A stretch of DNA of 64,000 nt from an uncultured Eubacterium sp. (GCA_910584065.1 CAJTZN010000001.1:79488-143487), one strand, 5' to 3'. Counted from the stretch's first letter, positions 50,413 through 59,971 are shown. Numbers and translations are program-made. The notes: generated by a model not told the origin, from the letters alone.

Positions 50413-51320
50413 TTTATACGGTAACGTTCAATCCGTCGCTGGATTACATCGTCCGCGTCGATGAGTTCCAGCTGGGACGGGTCAATCGTACAGAAGAAGA
50501 GATCATTTACGCGGGAGGTAAAGGCATCAATGTGTCCATTGTGCTGAAAAATCTTGGTTTTGATAGTACGGCGCTCGGTTTTCTTGCCGGGTTTACCGGG
50601 GCGGAAATCCGCAGGCTTATGGAATGCCAGGGAATCCGCGCGGACTTTATCGAAGTGCCGGAGGGGATTTCCCGCATCAACCTGAAACTCCGTTCCAGAG
50701 AGGAAAGTGAAATTAACGGGATGGGGCCGGAGATTCAGGAAAAAGATATTCGAAAACTGTACGAAAAGCTTGACAGCTTAGAGGATGGAGACGTTCTCGT
50801 TCTGGCCGGGAGCATTCCCTCAGTCATGCCGGAATCCATGTATATGGATATTATGAAATATCTCGAGAAAAAGAAACTGAGGATCGTGGTGGACGCGACG
50901 AGGGACCTGCTCGTCAATGTCCTGCCGTACCACCCGTTTCTAGTAAAACCAAACAATCATGAGCTGGGAGAGATTTTTGGCGTTGAGCTGACTGGGCGGG
51001 ATGAAGTGGTGGAGTACGCAAAGAAACTTCAGGAGAGGGGAGCCAGAAATGTCCTTGTTTCCATGGCAGGAGAAGGAGCGGTGCTTGTGACGGAAGACGG
51101 AGCGGTTTTCAAGAGCAGCGCGCCGAAGGGAACGGTCGTCAATTCGGTCGGCGCCGGGGATTCGATGGTGGCGGGATTTCTCGCAGGTTTTCTGGAATCG
51201 GGTGATTATAGGAATGCGTTTGAGATGGGACTTTGTACGGGAAGTGCAAGCGCCTTTTCGGAGCAGCTGGCGACCAGGGAAGAAGTAGAAGCGATCCGCA
51301 AGTCACATACGTTTGAATAG
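50409..51320 (+). CDS. fruK: 1-phosphofructokinase
   Basis: A 303-residue PfkB kinase that phosphorylates fructose 1-phosphate made by the PTS. Typical are VTFNPSLDYIVRVDEFQLG, GGKGINVSIVLKNLG and the catalytic GAGDSMVAGFLAGFL. The ATG at 50409 overlaps the fruR stop (ATGA) and has GGAGGTG upstream. Confidence 0.95.
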   Translation: MIYTVTFNPSLDYIVRVDEFQLGRVNRTEEEIIYAGGKGINVSIVLKNLGFDSTALGFLAGFTGAEIRRLMECQGIRADFIEVPEGISRINLKLRSREESEINGMGPEIQEKDIRKLYEKLDSLEDGDVLVLAGSIPSVMPESMYMDIMKYLEKKKLRIVVDATRDLLVNVLPYHPFLVKPNNHELGEIFGVELTGRDEVVEYAKKLQERGARNVLVSMAGEGAVLVTEDGAVFKSSAPKGTVVNSVGAGDSMVAGFLAGFLESGDYRNAFEMGLCTGSASAFSEQLATREEVEAIRKSHTFE

Positions 51321-51335
51321 AAAGGGGGTCTTACT

Positions 51336-53399
51336 ATGAGGATTATTGATCTGCTGGACAAAAGAAGCATCCGGTTAGACGGAATGGCGTCCGATAAAAA
51401 GGACGCATTGGATAAGATGGTTGAACTCATGGCGGCGAGTGGAAAGATCGATGAGGTAGACAAATACCGCGAGGGCGTTTACGCGAGGGAGGAGGAGAGT
51501 ACGACGGGAATCGGGGATGGCATCGCGATCCCGCACTGCAAATCCGACGCGGTAAGCAGACCGGGACTTGCGGCGATGGTAGTACCTGACGGAGTGGAGT
51601 TTGCATCTCTGGACGGCCAGCCCGTCAATCTGATTTTTCTGATCGCCGCACCGAACACCGAAGATAATGTACATTTGGATGTGCTCAGTAAATTGTCAGT
51701 CCTGCTCATGGATGAGACGTTTACGGAAGGGTTAAAAAACGCCGGCAGTGTAGATGAGTTTTTGCAGGTGATCGATGCCGCTGAGAGCGACCGGGACGAG
51801 GAAAGAGAAGAGACGGCTGAGCCGGCAGCAGGGGCAGGGAGCACACAGAAATTCATTGTTGCCGTGACCGGCTGTCCGACCGGGATCGCCCATACGTACA
51901 TGGCAGCGGAAGCGCTGGAGAAAAAGGCAAAGGAGCTCGGATATCAGATCAAGGTGGAGACGAGAGGCTCCGGCGGCGCGAAGAACGTATTGAGCGCAGA
52001 GGAGATTGGGCGTGCCGACGGCATTATCGTGGCGGCAGATACGAAGGTGCCGATGGAGCGTTTTGCCGGAAAGCGCGTGGTGATCACGAAGGTGGCGGAC
52101 GGTATCAATAAGTCTGGGGAACTTATAAACAAAGCGCTGGATGGGTCGGCGCCGGTTTATGAAGGCGGCGCGGAGGATAGGGAACAGAGCGATTCCGGAG
52201 AAAAAGAGTCGTTCGGACACGCGGCGTATAAACACCTGATGAGCGGCGTTTCCCATATGCTTCCGTTTGTGATTGGCGGCGGTATCATGACGGCGATCGC
52301 GTTTCTCATTGATACGATATGCGGCTATGGTTCCATCGGCGGCGGAGATTTTGGTTCGTGTACGCCCCTGTCGGCGCTGTTTAAATACATCGGGGGATTG
52401 TCGATGGGTATGATGGTTCCCGTACTGGCGGGATATATCGCCTATTCCATCGCAGACCGGCCGGGACTTGCGGTCGGATTTGCCGGAGGTCTGCTGGCGG
52501 CAAATGGAAACGCCATACTGGCGGGATATCCGTTTGCGGCTGCCGGCGAATCCATGGGAGGATTTTCAAAGTTTATGGCAGACTTTGCTTTTGTCGGAGA
52601 AAATAGCGGAAATACCGTGTCGGGCTTCCTCGGCGGGATCGTAGCGGGTTTTCTGGCAGGCTTTCTCGTACTTGGCCTGAAGAAAGTGTGTGAAAAACTG
52701 CCAGATGCGCTCGATGGCATCAAACCGACGCTCATTTATCCGCTTGTTGGTATTTTCGCCGTCGGTGTGCTGATGTGCATGATCTTCAATCCGCTGATCG
52801 GCCTGGTCAACACCGGACTCAGCAATATGCTGTCTGGTATTTCCGATGCGGGGATGATCACCGTGCTGGGACTCATACTCGGCGCGATGATGGCGATCGA
52901 CATGGGAGGTCCGATCAACAAGGCGGCGTATGTGTTCGGTACCGGAATGCTGGCGACGGCGACCCAGATGATGAATGAGGGCGCGCAGAGTTCTGATCCG
53001 GCGGTGCAGGCGTGCTACATCGCTATGGCATCGATCATGATCGGCGGTATGGTTCCGCCAGTCGGCATCGCGGCCGCGTGTAAGCTGTTTCCGCACAAAT
53101 TTACGACGGCAGAGAGAGGTTCCGCCGTTTCCAATATCGTGATGGGATGTTCGTTTATTACCGAGGGAGCGATTCCGTTCGCGGCGTCCGACCCATTCCA
53201 CGTCATTCCGTGTACGATGGTCGGGGCAGGCGTGGCTGGATTTTTATCCGCGCTGTTTCGGTGCACGCTTATGGCGCCGCACGGCGGCATATTCGTATTT
53301 GCGACAGTCGGCCAGCCGTTCCTCTACATTTTGGCATGGCTGATCGGTTCGGCAGTAACGGCAGTAATGCTTGGATTTATCAAAAAAAATGCGACGTGA
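51336..53399 (+). CDS. fruA: PTS fructose transporter, EIIABC fusion
   Basis: The order is EIIA (about 1-150, phospho-His67 in GIAIPHCKS), EIIB (about 172-270, phospho-Cys180 in VTGCPTGIAHTYMAAEAL) and a membrane EIIC (about 300-687). All phosphorylation residues are present. It imports fructose as fructose 1-phosphate for FruK. AAAGGGGG precedes the ATG, 15 bases after fruK. Confidence 0.95.
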   Translation: MRIIDLLDKRSIRLDGMASDKKDALDKMVELMAASGKIDEVDKYREGVYAREEESTTGIGDGIAIPHCKSDAVSRPGLAAMVVPDGVEFASLDGQPVNLIFLIAAPNTEDNVHLDVLSKLSVLLMDETFTEGLKNAGSVDEFLQVIDAAESDRDEEREETAEPAAGAGSTQKFIVAVTGCPTGIAHTYMAAEALEKKAKELGYQIKVETRGSGGAKNVLSAEEIGRADGIIVAADTKVPMERFAGKRVVITKVADGINKSGELINKALDGSAPVYEGGAEDREQSDSGEKESFGHAAYKHLMSGVSHMLPFVIGGGIMTAIAFLIDTICGYGSIGGGDFGSCTPLSALFKYIGGLSMGMMVPVLAGYIAYSIADRPGLAVGFAGGLLAANGNAILAGYPFAAAGESMGGFSKFMADFAFVGENSGNTVSGFLGGIVAGFLAGFLVLGLKKVCEKLPDALDGIKPTLIYPLVGIFAVGVLMCMIFNPLIGLVNTGLSNMLSGISDAGMITVLGLILGAMMAIDMGGPINKAAYVFGTGMLATATQMMNEGAQSSDPAVQACYIAMASIMIGGMVPPVGIAAACKLFPHKFTTAERGSAVSNIVMGCSFITEGAIPFAASDPFHVIPCTMVGAGVAGFLSALFRCTLMAPHGGIFVFATVGQPFLYILAWLIGSAVTAVMLGFIKKNAT

Positions 53400-53488
53400 A
53401 ACAACCGGCAGGCGTCGGAAATCAGAGTGAATGAGGCGCCGCAGAACCGGTAATAATAAAAAATGAAAAAGAAAGCGAGGAAGAAAAA

Positions 53489-53746
53489 ATGAAAGAGTTT
53501 ACTTATGTGATCACGGATGAGCAGGGCATTCACGCAAGACCGGCAGGATTGTTTGTCAAGGAGGCAGCAGCGTGTGAGTGCAGCGTAAAGATCGGCAAGG
53601 GTGGAAAAGAGGTCGATGCCAAAAGAATACTTGGCGTGATGAGCCTCGGCGTAAAAAAGGGCGAGGAGATCACGCTGAAAACAGAAGGAGCAGACGAAGA
53701 GGCAGCGATGGAGAAACTCAGTGCGTTTTTGAAAGATAATCTGTAG
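53489..53746 (+). CDS. ptsH: Phosphocarrier protein HPr without Ser46
   Basis: The 85-residue HPr has the phospho-acceptor His15 (GIHARPAGLFVKEA). The regulatory serine of Gram-positive HPr (position 46) is Arg here (VDAKRILGVMSL), so HPr kinase could not phosphorylate it at that site. It lies in the fructose operon, 89 bases after fruA and 15 before ptsI. It may be a fructose-dedicated HPr besides a general one elsewhere. Confidence 0.92.
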   Translation: MKEFTYVITDEQGIHARPAGLFVKEAAACECSVKIGKGGKEVDAKRILGVMSLGVKKGEEITLKTEGADEEAAMEKLSAFLKDNL

Positions 53747-53761
53747 ACGGAGGCGGTATGG

Positions 53762-55384
53762 ATGAAGGTATTGGAAGGCAAGAGTGTTTACGGAGGCATA
53801 GCAATAGGAAAAATCTCGATCTTTGCCAAAGGGGACCGACAGGTAAAGCGGACTTCCATCGAGGATGCAGCGGCAGAGATCAAACGTTTTGACGAGGCGA
53901 AGGAACAGGCAAAAGAGCAGCTGCAGGGACTTTATGAAAAAGCGCTCCAGGAAGTCGGAGAGGTCAACGCCATGATCTTTGACGTGCACCAGATGATGTT
54001 AGACGATCTGGATTATGTGGAATCCGTTACCAATATCATCGAGACACAGAAAGTAAATGCGGAGTTTGCCGTGGCGACGACCGGAGACAATCTTTCACAG
54101 GTGTTTGCGTCAATGGATGACGCGTATATGAAAGAGAGGGCGGCTGATGTCAAGGACATATCAAACCGTGTCATCCGAATCCTTCAGGGCAGGGAGGCGG
54201 ACGGTCTTGACAGTGACGAACCGGTCATACTGGTGGCGGAAGATCTGGCGCCGAGCGAGACGGTCCAGCTCGATAAAAGCAAGGTGCTGTCCTTTGTGAC
54301 AAGGCTCGGCTCCACGAATTCCCATACGGCGATCCTCGCCCGCACGATGAATATTCCGGCTCTGATCGGGGTGGACTATTCGGAAGATATGAATGGGAAA
54401 ATGGCGGTTGTCGATGGGTCTGAGGGAAAGATCTTCGTAGAACCCGATGAGAACACGCTGCGGGAGTACCAGGGCCGCAAGCAGGAGGAGGACGACAAGA
54501 AAAAACTTCTCCAGGAACTCAAAGGCAAAGAGACCGTCACGCTGGACGGCAGGAAGATCCATTTATACGCTAATATCGGAAGCGTGTCGGATGTGGCCGG
54601 CGTGCTGGCAAATGACGCCGGTGGGATCGGACTGTTCCGCAGTGAGTTCCTCTATCTGGAATCGGATACATACCCGACCGAAGAGGAGCAGTTCAAGGCG
54701 TACCGCACAGTTGTCGAGACGATGGCGGGAAAGAAAGTCATCATCCGCACGCTGGATATCGGCGCGGATAAGCAGGTGGACTATTTTGATCTGGGTAAGG
54801 AGGATAATCCGGCGATGGGATACCGCGCGATCCGCATCTGCCTGAACGAGCCTGACATTTTTAAAACCCAGCTGCGCGCGATCTACCGGGCCAGTCATTA
54901 CGGAACGATATCCATCATGTTCCCGATGATCATCTCTGTCAGTGAGGTAAGACAGATCAAAGATATCACCGAAGAGATAAAGAAGGAGCTGGACGCGCAG
55001 GGGATCCCATATGGCGAGGTAGAGCTTGGCATCATGATCGAGACGCCGGCGGCTGTCATGATCAGCGATCTTTTGGCAAAGGAAGTGGATTTTTTCAGTA
55101 TTGGAACCAATGACCTGACCCAGTATACGCTGGCGATTGACAGACAGAACCCGAAACTCGATGCGATCTATGATTCCCACCACGAGGCAGTTCTGCGGAT
55201 GCTGCAGATGGTCGTGGACAACGGCCACAGAGAGGGTTGCTGGGTCGGTATCTGCGGGGAACTGGGGGCGGATACGACGCTAACGGAGACGTTCCTTCGC
55301 ATGGGATTTGACGAGCTGTCCGTGACGCCTTCGATGGTACTGAAAGTCAGAGAGTTGATCCGCCAGATCGATCTGTCGCGGTAA
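53762..55384 (+). CDS. ptsI: PTS enzyme I (phosphoenolpyruvate-protein phosphotransferase)
   Basis: The 540 residues include the HPr-binding N-terminal helical domain, the phospho-His in GSTNSHTAILART (about residue 187) and the PEP-binding barrel (GIGLFRSEFLYL, FSIGTNDLTQYTLAIDRQNP, with catalytic Cys in WVGICGELG). It starts the phosphoryl chain PEP - EI - HPr - EIIA. Length is slightly below the usual 570. Confidence 0.95.
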   Translation: MKVLEGKSVYGGIAIGKISIFAKGDRQVKRTSIEDAAAEIKRFDEAKEQAKEQLQGLYEKALQEVGEVNAMIFDVHQMMLDDLDYVESVTNIIETQKVNAEFAVATTGDNLSQVFASMDDAYMKERAADVKDISNRVIRILQGREADGLDSDEPVILVAEDLAPSETVQLDKSKVLSFVTRLGSTNSHTAILARTMNIPALIGVDYSEDMNGKMAVVDGSEGKIFVEPDENTLREYQGRKQEEDDKKKLLQELKGKETVTLDGRKIHLYANIGSVSDVAGVLANDAGGIGLFRSEFLYLESDTYPTEEEQFKAYRTVVETMAGKKVIIRTLDIGADKQVDYFDLGKEDNPAMGYRAIRICLNEPDIFKTQLRAIYRASHYGTISIMFPMIISVSEVRQIKDITEEIKKELDAQGIPYGEVELGIMIETPAAVMISDLLAKEVDFFSIGTNDLTQYTLAIDRQNPKLDAIYDSHHEAVLRMLQMVVDNGHREGCWVGICGELGADTTLTETFLRMGFDELSVTPSMVLKVRELIRQIDLSR

Positions 55385-55417
55385 ATGTAGGAAAGAGTTG
55401 CAAATAGCAGATTTGTA

Positions 55418-55471
55418 GAGACCCGTTTCTGCATGGAGGCATCCATGCAGGGGCGGGTTTCTTTGTTTGAT
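55418..55471 (+). terminator. Rho-independent terminator of the fructose operon
   Basis: A long hairpin: GAGACCCG and CTGCATGGA pair with TCCATGCAG and CGGGTTTC around a GGCA loop, with a small internal mismatch, followed by TTTCTTTGTTT. It starts 34 bases after the ptsI stop. Confidence 0.9.
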
Positions 55472-55480
55472 GATTTTTGC

Positions 55481-55509
55481 TTGATTTCACCGTTTTTTCA
55501 AGGTATAAT
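55481..55509 (+). promoter_or_regulatory. Promoter of the 164-residue unknown gene
   Basis: TTGATT at 55481-55486, 17 bases, TATAAT at 55504-55509, directly after the fructose-operon terminator. Confidence 0.8.
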
Positions 55510-55575
55510 AGCAAGGTGGAACTTTTTTCATGTTCATTACATATGGTGTAAAAAAAGGTATCAGGTGTAATGAGA

Positions 55576-56070
55576 ATGGATTTTGATGATGTTGTGCCTT
55601 TTCAGGGTTCTATGGTGCCCGTGCGGGGCACGATCTTAAACATGTCAAGGGGAGATGACTGCTGCAGTCAGATGATCTCCCTGCGTACAGAAAATGGAAT
55701 TGTAAATTTTCACGTTGGCGTGAATACGCTTATTGCAGAGAACAGGCAGCTCCGGCGCGGGATGGAAGTGGTAGCATATTATGACAGCAACCTGCCCGTG
55801 CCTCTGATCTTCCCGCCACAGTACCGCGCGCAGGTCATAGCGGTGCCGGGAAGGAACGAACAGGTCATGCTCAGTTATTTCGACCGGAATTTATTATCTT
55901 CGGATCGTTCCCTCCAGTTAAATATCGGCCCGAACACGACAGTCAGGACAGCGAATGGACAGAATTTCGGATGCCGGCCCGGGGATCAGACATTACTTGT
56001 GTTCTATTCCGCGACGACAAGGAGCCTGCCGCCACAGACGACGCCGCGGCTGATCATCGTGATCTGCTAG
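55576..56070 (+). CDS. Conserved-looking protein of unknown function
   Basis: I do not recognise this 164-residue protein. It is beta-rich by composition, starts with VVPFQGSMVPVRGTILNMSR and has a Pro-rich centre (PVPLIFPPQYRA) and ISLRTENGIVNFHV, which suggest small barrel or OB-like strands. There is no signal peptide or membrane helix. ATG 55576 has AGGTG eight bases upstream and is preferred over ATG 55570. It has its own promoter. Confidence 0.75.
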   Translation: MDFDDVVPFQGSMVPVRGTILNMSRGDDCCSQMISLRTENGIVNFHVGVNTLIAENRQLRRGMEVVAYYDSNLPVPLIFPPQYRAQVIAVPGRNEQVMLSYFDRNLLSSDRSLQLNIGPNTTVRTANGQNFGCRPGDQTLLVFYSATTRSLPPQTTPRLIIVIC

Positions 56071-56109
56071 TGGACGGCAGCGTAGGAGAAGAAAGGAAAT
56101 CACAGTATC

Positions 56110-56484
56110 ATGATGCAGATTGCGACGAGACGGTTTGTGCGGCCGGAGTTTATGAACCACCATCAGACTCTCTACGCCGGATATATTTCGGAATGGCTGA
56201 CAGAGGCGGCGATGATTGGGGTTACGGCGGTTTTGGGAGAGACGGAGCATGTCGTGCTCGCGGCGATCCGGGAAATACGGGTAAAAAAGCCGGTGACTGC
56301 CGGGATGATCTTGGAATTGCAGTATGCGGTGGGGGAAATAGGAACTACAAGCGTAGAAATACAGATCGAGGGACGGGATTTTTTGACAGATGCGCTCCAT
56401 TTTACGGGAAGTGTGGTATTTGTCGCGGTTGACGATGACGGGAAAAAGAAACCGCACGGCCTGCAAAAGGATCATTTGGGATAA
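56110..56484 (+). CDS. Hotdog-fold acyl-CoA thioesterase
   Basis: The 124 residues match the YbgC/YciA/FcoT-type hotdog pattern: FVRPEFMNHHQTLYAGYISEWLTEAA carries the N-H-x-x-T-L-x-x-G catalytic loop, split here as MNHHQTLYAG and EWLTEAAMIG, followed by the central strands IREIRVKKPVTAGMIL. It should hydrolyse acyl-CoA or related thioesters; chain length cannot be read. It is 39 bases after the unknown gene and 48 before the metallophosphoesterase. Confidence 0.8.
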   Translation: MMQIATRRFVRPEFMNHHQTLYAGYISEWLTEAAMIGVTAVLGETEHVVLAAIREIRVKKPVTAGMILELQYAVGEIGTTSVEIQIEGRDFLTDALHFTGSVVFVAVDDDGKKKPHGLQKDHLG

Positions 56485-56532
56485 CGGCGGCCCTGTCAGA
56501 CAGGCTGCGGACATTACGAGGGGGAACATAAG

Positions 56533-57645
56533 ATGTGGACGTTGATTTTTGGCGGGATTGTTTTTGGCACCGTGCTGAGTATCGTGTACCTGGCGAGCCG
56601 GTTTGCCAGATTTAAGGTAATACGTAAAAAAGCAAAAGAGAGAAAGGGGATTCGTTTTCTGCTGGGGCTTGTCCCGGTCGTACTGATCCTTCTGGTCGTA
56701 GGGCTGGCGCTCGGGGCGATCAATGCGATGGTAACGATGATGCACCTGATGGTGTTCTGGCTCCTGTGCGATGGAGTGAGCAGACTGGTGGAAAAGAAGC
56801 GGCACACAGAGTTTTCCAGATATTATGCCGGCATCGCGGCGATGGGGATCACGGTCGTTTATCTGGCCTGCGGATGGGTTATGGCACATCACGTATGGCA
56901 TACGGGCTACACGCTGGCGACGGATAAAAACGTGGGCAGCCTGCGTCTGATCCAGTTTGCCGATTCCCATGTCGGAACGACCTTTAGCGGGGAGGGATTT
57001 GCCGCCCACGTCCAGGCCATGCAGGCGGAACATCCGGATGTCGTCGTCGTGACCGGGGATTATGTGGACGATGATACGTCGAAGGAAGATATGATCGCGG
57101 CGTGCCGGGCGCTCGGTACATTGAAGACGACATACGGGGTTTATTATGCGTTCGGAAACCACGACAAAGGATATTACGGTTCCGAATTCCGTGGTTACAG
57201 CGGCGATGACCTGATCGCGGAACTGGAGAAAAATAATGTGACCGTGCTCCAGGATGAAACGGTGTTGCTCGGCGAACAGGTTTACCTGATCGGCCGGCAG
57301 GACCGCTCCGAGGAGCGCGCGGGGGACAGGGCATCGATGAAGGAACTGGTATCCGGCCTGGATCCGCAAAAATACACGATTGTCCTTGACCATCAGCCGC
57401 ACGATTACGAGGCGCAGGAAGAAGCCGGCGTTGATCTCGTGCTGTCCGGCCACACGCATGGAGGGCAGTTGTTTCCGGTCAATTATGTGGGAGAGTGGAC
57501 CGGAGAAAATGATAAGACATACGGATTGGAAAAAAGGGGAAATACAAACTTTATCGTGACATCCGGCATCGCGGACTGGGCGATCCGGTTTAAGACGGGA
57601 TGTAAGTCGGAATTTGTCATTGTCGATATCCAGCAAAAAGATTAA
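56533..57645 (+). CDS. Membrane metallophosphoesterase (YkuE-like)
   Basis: The first 140 residues hold three to four transmembrane helices. A calcineurin-like phosphoesterase domain follows with all metal motifs: FADSHVG, VVVTGDYVDD, FGNHD, VLDHQPHD and SGHTHGGQL. In this subgroup the domain faces outward. Substrate unknown; relatives act on lipids or nucleotides. GAGGGGGAA lies before the ATG. Confidence 0.9.
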   Translation: MWTLIFGGIVFGTVLSIVYLASRFARFKVIRKKAKERKGIRFLLGLVPVVLILLVVGLALGAINAMVTMMHLMVFWLLCDGVSRLVEKKRHTEFSRYYAGIAAMGITVVYLACGWVMAHHVWHTGYTLATDKNVGSLRLIQFADSHVGTTFSGEGFAAHVQAMQAEHPDVVVVTGDYVDDDTSKEDMIAACRALGTLKTTYGVYYAFGNHDKGYYGSEFRGYSGDDLIAELEKNNVTVLQDETVLLGEQVYLIGRQDRSEERAGDRASMKELVSGLDPQKYTIVLDHQPHDYEAQEEAGVDLVLSGHTHGGQLFPVNYVGEWTGENDKTYGLEKRGNTNFIVTSGIADWAIRFKTGCKSEFVIVDIQQKD

Positions 57646-57712
57646 ATGGATCATCGGGAACAGAGCAGCGGGCGGGAACGCGCTGTTTGGCGAATGGAGA
57701 GCGGTGATCAAC

Positions 57713-57768
57713 AAAGCCTGCGCAATCTGCAGATGGAAACATCGGCGGATGCGCAGGCTTTATTTTTA
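57713..57768 (+). terminator. Terminator between convergent genes
   Basis: A perfect 12-bp stem, AAAGCCTGCGCA (57713-57724) with TGCGCAGGCTTT (57750-57761), is extended by ATCTGC/GCGGAT inside and followed by TATTTTT. It serves the metallophosphoesterase gene and, being only 66 bases past the GH43 stop on the other strand, possibly that gene too. Confidence 0.93.
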
Positions 57769-57833
57769 TGTTCTGTAATTCCGATCCCGCTATTTGTTTT
57801 GCAGTCCGGTTGTTCCGGTGGCGGATTCAGGAG

Positions 57834-59933
57834 TTAGCGGCTGCACGGTTCGAAGCACCATGTCTGGTTGGACGACGCGTTGTACTGCCACTGGCACACA
57901 TTGGTGCCGTCGGTTTTACCGAAGTTGTAAACATCGAGCGAGCGGGCATCTTTGGAAACCTTTGTCGTGATGCCGTATACGTTGGAAGTGGACGTTTTCT
58001 GGAGTCGGAACAGCTGGGCGTCGGCACCGTTCGCAGAATAGGTCTGGATATTCGCGCCGTCTTTCGTTTCTCCGTACTGGACATCAAGCATGGCCCCCAG
58101 TCCGTTCTTTATCGTTACATATCCGTTTCCGGCATTGGTAATGTACCATTTTTGAGCCGCGGAGCCGTTTCCAGTTCCAATCTCCGCGTTTACGCCGTTA
58201 CGTCCGGTACTGTCCGCTGTCTGCAGATATTTGCCGGCGTTAGTGTTTTTGATGTAGTACCATCCGTCTGACAGTGTGCCATCCGATGCGGTTCCGCCGT
58301 TTACCGGCGCATTCTGTCCGGCGCTTTTCCGGATCGAAATGTCGTCGACAAAGAACGTGACAAGATCCTGGTCGCCCGGGGTCGAGCGGAATGCCGTTTC
58401 CACGAATACCCGGACATGGCTTACATTGGCATTTGCCGGGACGGTATAAGTTCCGTCCATAACGGCCCATTTGTCAGCTTCTGTCGTCACGGTCGCCATA
58501 TTTTCAATCTTTCCATCTCCGTAGATAATGCTGATAAAGAATTGCGTTTTGCCAGTTGCTTTCGGATTTTCCGATGAATTAAACCGCAGGGCGGCACCGA
58601 CATCATAGGTCATTCCCTTCTCAAAACGGCCTGTCATGTCCTGAACGGCGCCTGCAGCAGTCATCGTCCTGCCCGATGCTTTCAGCGAAAGTTTTCCAGA
58701 ATGAACAGTTACGTATCCTAAATCCAGTTTGGCGCCATATAAGCTGCTCCAGCCGGTCAGACCGTCTTCGATGCCGCCGTTCTTTACGAGCTCACCCGCG
58801 GCGGGTGTCGATGGATCCGGCGCGGTGGAAGCAGTGTTTCTCGACATCTTCCAATGATCCAGATAGAACAGCTCACCCCCGGAGGAACCTTTGAATACGA
58901 AATAAAGATCGTGTACGCCGGTTGCGCTTGAAAGGGAGGCGGAATAGTCTTTCCAGGTAGACGGATTTCCGGTAATGGAAACTTCGCCTAGTTTTGTTCC
59001 GTAACGGCTGTCCAGCCGCACTTCAACGGTCCCACCGCCGTTTACTGGGGAGGCGTGGAACGTAATGGACTTTAATCCTGTTTTCAGATCCGCTTTCGAC
59101 ACGGCCAGCCAGTCCCCGTTGTGGATGTGCGAAACTTTCATATTAGATGACGAAACGATGGAACCTTGTTCCACGGAACCCGGCTCCCAGGTAAAACTCG
59201 TTTTCAAACCGCTGCTCCAGCCGATCGTCTCCGCCTCGTTGCGCACATAAGGATCGAGGTTTTTCGTCTGCGGCACACCCTGATAGGTTCCTTTGACCGG
59301 CTTGATATGGCCGTTTGCGTCGTAGGAAACCTGGTCGATATGCGTCGAGCGGTATCCCTGATTATTTGCTGGGAAATTAAGCGCCTTGGTAACCGTCTGC
59401 GCGTGGTACGTCAAATATGTTTTTCCGTTGAACTCGAAAAAGGCATGGTGGTTATTTCCGCCGATCCCATTTGCGTTGTCGGCAAAATAGAGGAAAAATT
59501 TGTCCTTGCCGTTGATGCGTTTCCAACAGGCGGACGGCGCCCAGGCGTTTTTCGCCCATGAAGTGATCTTCGATACGTCGATCTCTCCGTGGTCTACCCA
59601 GTTGACGAGGTCGCTTGAGGAAACGACCGTGACTGTGGAGATCGTGCTGTACTTATTGGCGGATATCGGCTTGCCGTTCGCATCTGTCGGTGTCTGATCG
59701 TAGCACTGGCTGTCATTTGTCATATAGACATATACTCTGCCGTTGTACGTCATCGCAAACGGGTCGGCGCCGAATTTGTGATCCATGATCGGATTGTGGT
59801 TTGCGGAACTCCGCACGGAACCGCTCGTCAGTTCAGCGGCGGAGGAATCTCCGTAACGCGTCAATGAGAGCATAACCCCAAAGAGAATAAGCATACCTGC
59901 CATCCATAGTGTTGATTTGATTTTTTTCGTCAT
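57834..59933 (-). CDS. Secreted GH43-type protein with CBM6, CBM4/9-like and ricin-type modules; catalytic domain internally deleted
   Basis: The signal peptide or anchor spans residues 8-33. The GH43 start is clear (NPIMDHKFGADPFAMTYNG, catalytic base D57; WAKNAWAPSACWKR), but after FADNANGIGG (150-159) the sequence jumps to NNHHAFFEFNGKTYLTYHAQ, which belongs to the last blades of the propeller. About 130-180 residues, including the regions that hold the second Asp and the general-acid Glu, are missing in frame. CBM6 (about 230-370), a CBM4/9-type module (about 385-555) and a ricin-type beta-trefoil (about 560-699) follow. It should still bind arabinan/xylan-like polysaccharides but probably not cleave them. 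AAGGAAAGG is the ribosome binding site. Confidence 0.88.
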   Translation of the reverse strand: MTKKIKSTLWMAGMLILFGVMLSLTRYGDSSAAELTSGSVRSSANHNPIMDHKFGADPFAMTYNGRVYVYMTNDSQCYDQTPTDANGKPISANKYSTISTVTVVSSSDLVNWVDHGEIDVSKITSWAKNAWAPSACWKRINGKDKFFLYFADNANGIGGNNHHAFFEFNGKTYLTYHAQTVTKALNFPANNQGYRSTHIDQVSYDANGHIKPVKGTYQGVPQTKNLDPYVRNEAETIGWSSGLKTSFTWEPGSVEQGSIVSSSNMKVSHIHNGDWLAVSKADLKTGLKSITFHASPVNGGGTVEVRLDSRYGTKLGEVSITGNPSTWKDYSASLSSATGVHDLYFVFKGSSGGELFYLDHWKMSRNTASTAPDPSTPAAGELVKNGGIEDGLTGWSSLYGAKLDLGYVTVHSGKLSLKASGRTMTAAGAVQDMTGRFEKGMTYDVGAALRFNSSENPKATGKTQFFISIIYGDGKIENMATVTTEADKWAVMDGTYTVPANANVSHVRVFVETAFRSTPGDQDLVTFFVDDISIRKSAGQNAPVNGGTASDGTLSDGWYYIKNTNAGKYLQTADSTGRNGVNAEIGTGNGSAAQKWYITNAGNGYVTIKNGLGAMLDVQYGETKDGANIQTYSANGADAQLFRLQKTSTSNVYGITTKVSKDARSLDVYNFGKTDGTNVCQWQYNASSNQTWCFEPCSR

Positions 59934-59971
59934 GATATGATCCTTTCCTTGAATTATTTTTTTTAAAGCTG

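Noticed and set aside
55993..57714. 573-codon minus-strand frame opposite the thioesterase and phosphoesterase genes
   Set aside because: Composition is rich in Arg/His/Pro as expected for an antisense shadow, and both plus-strand genes have complete motifs.
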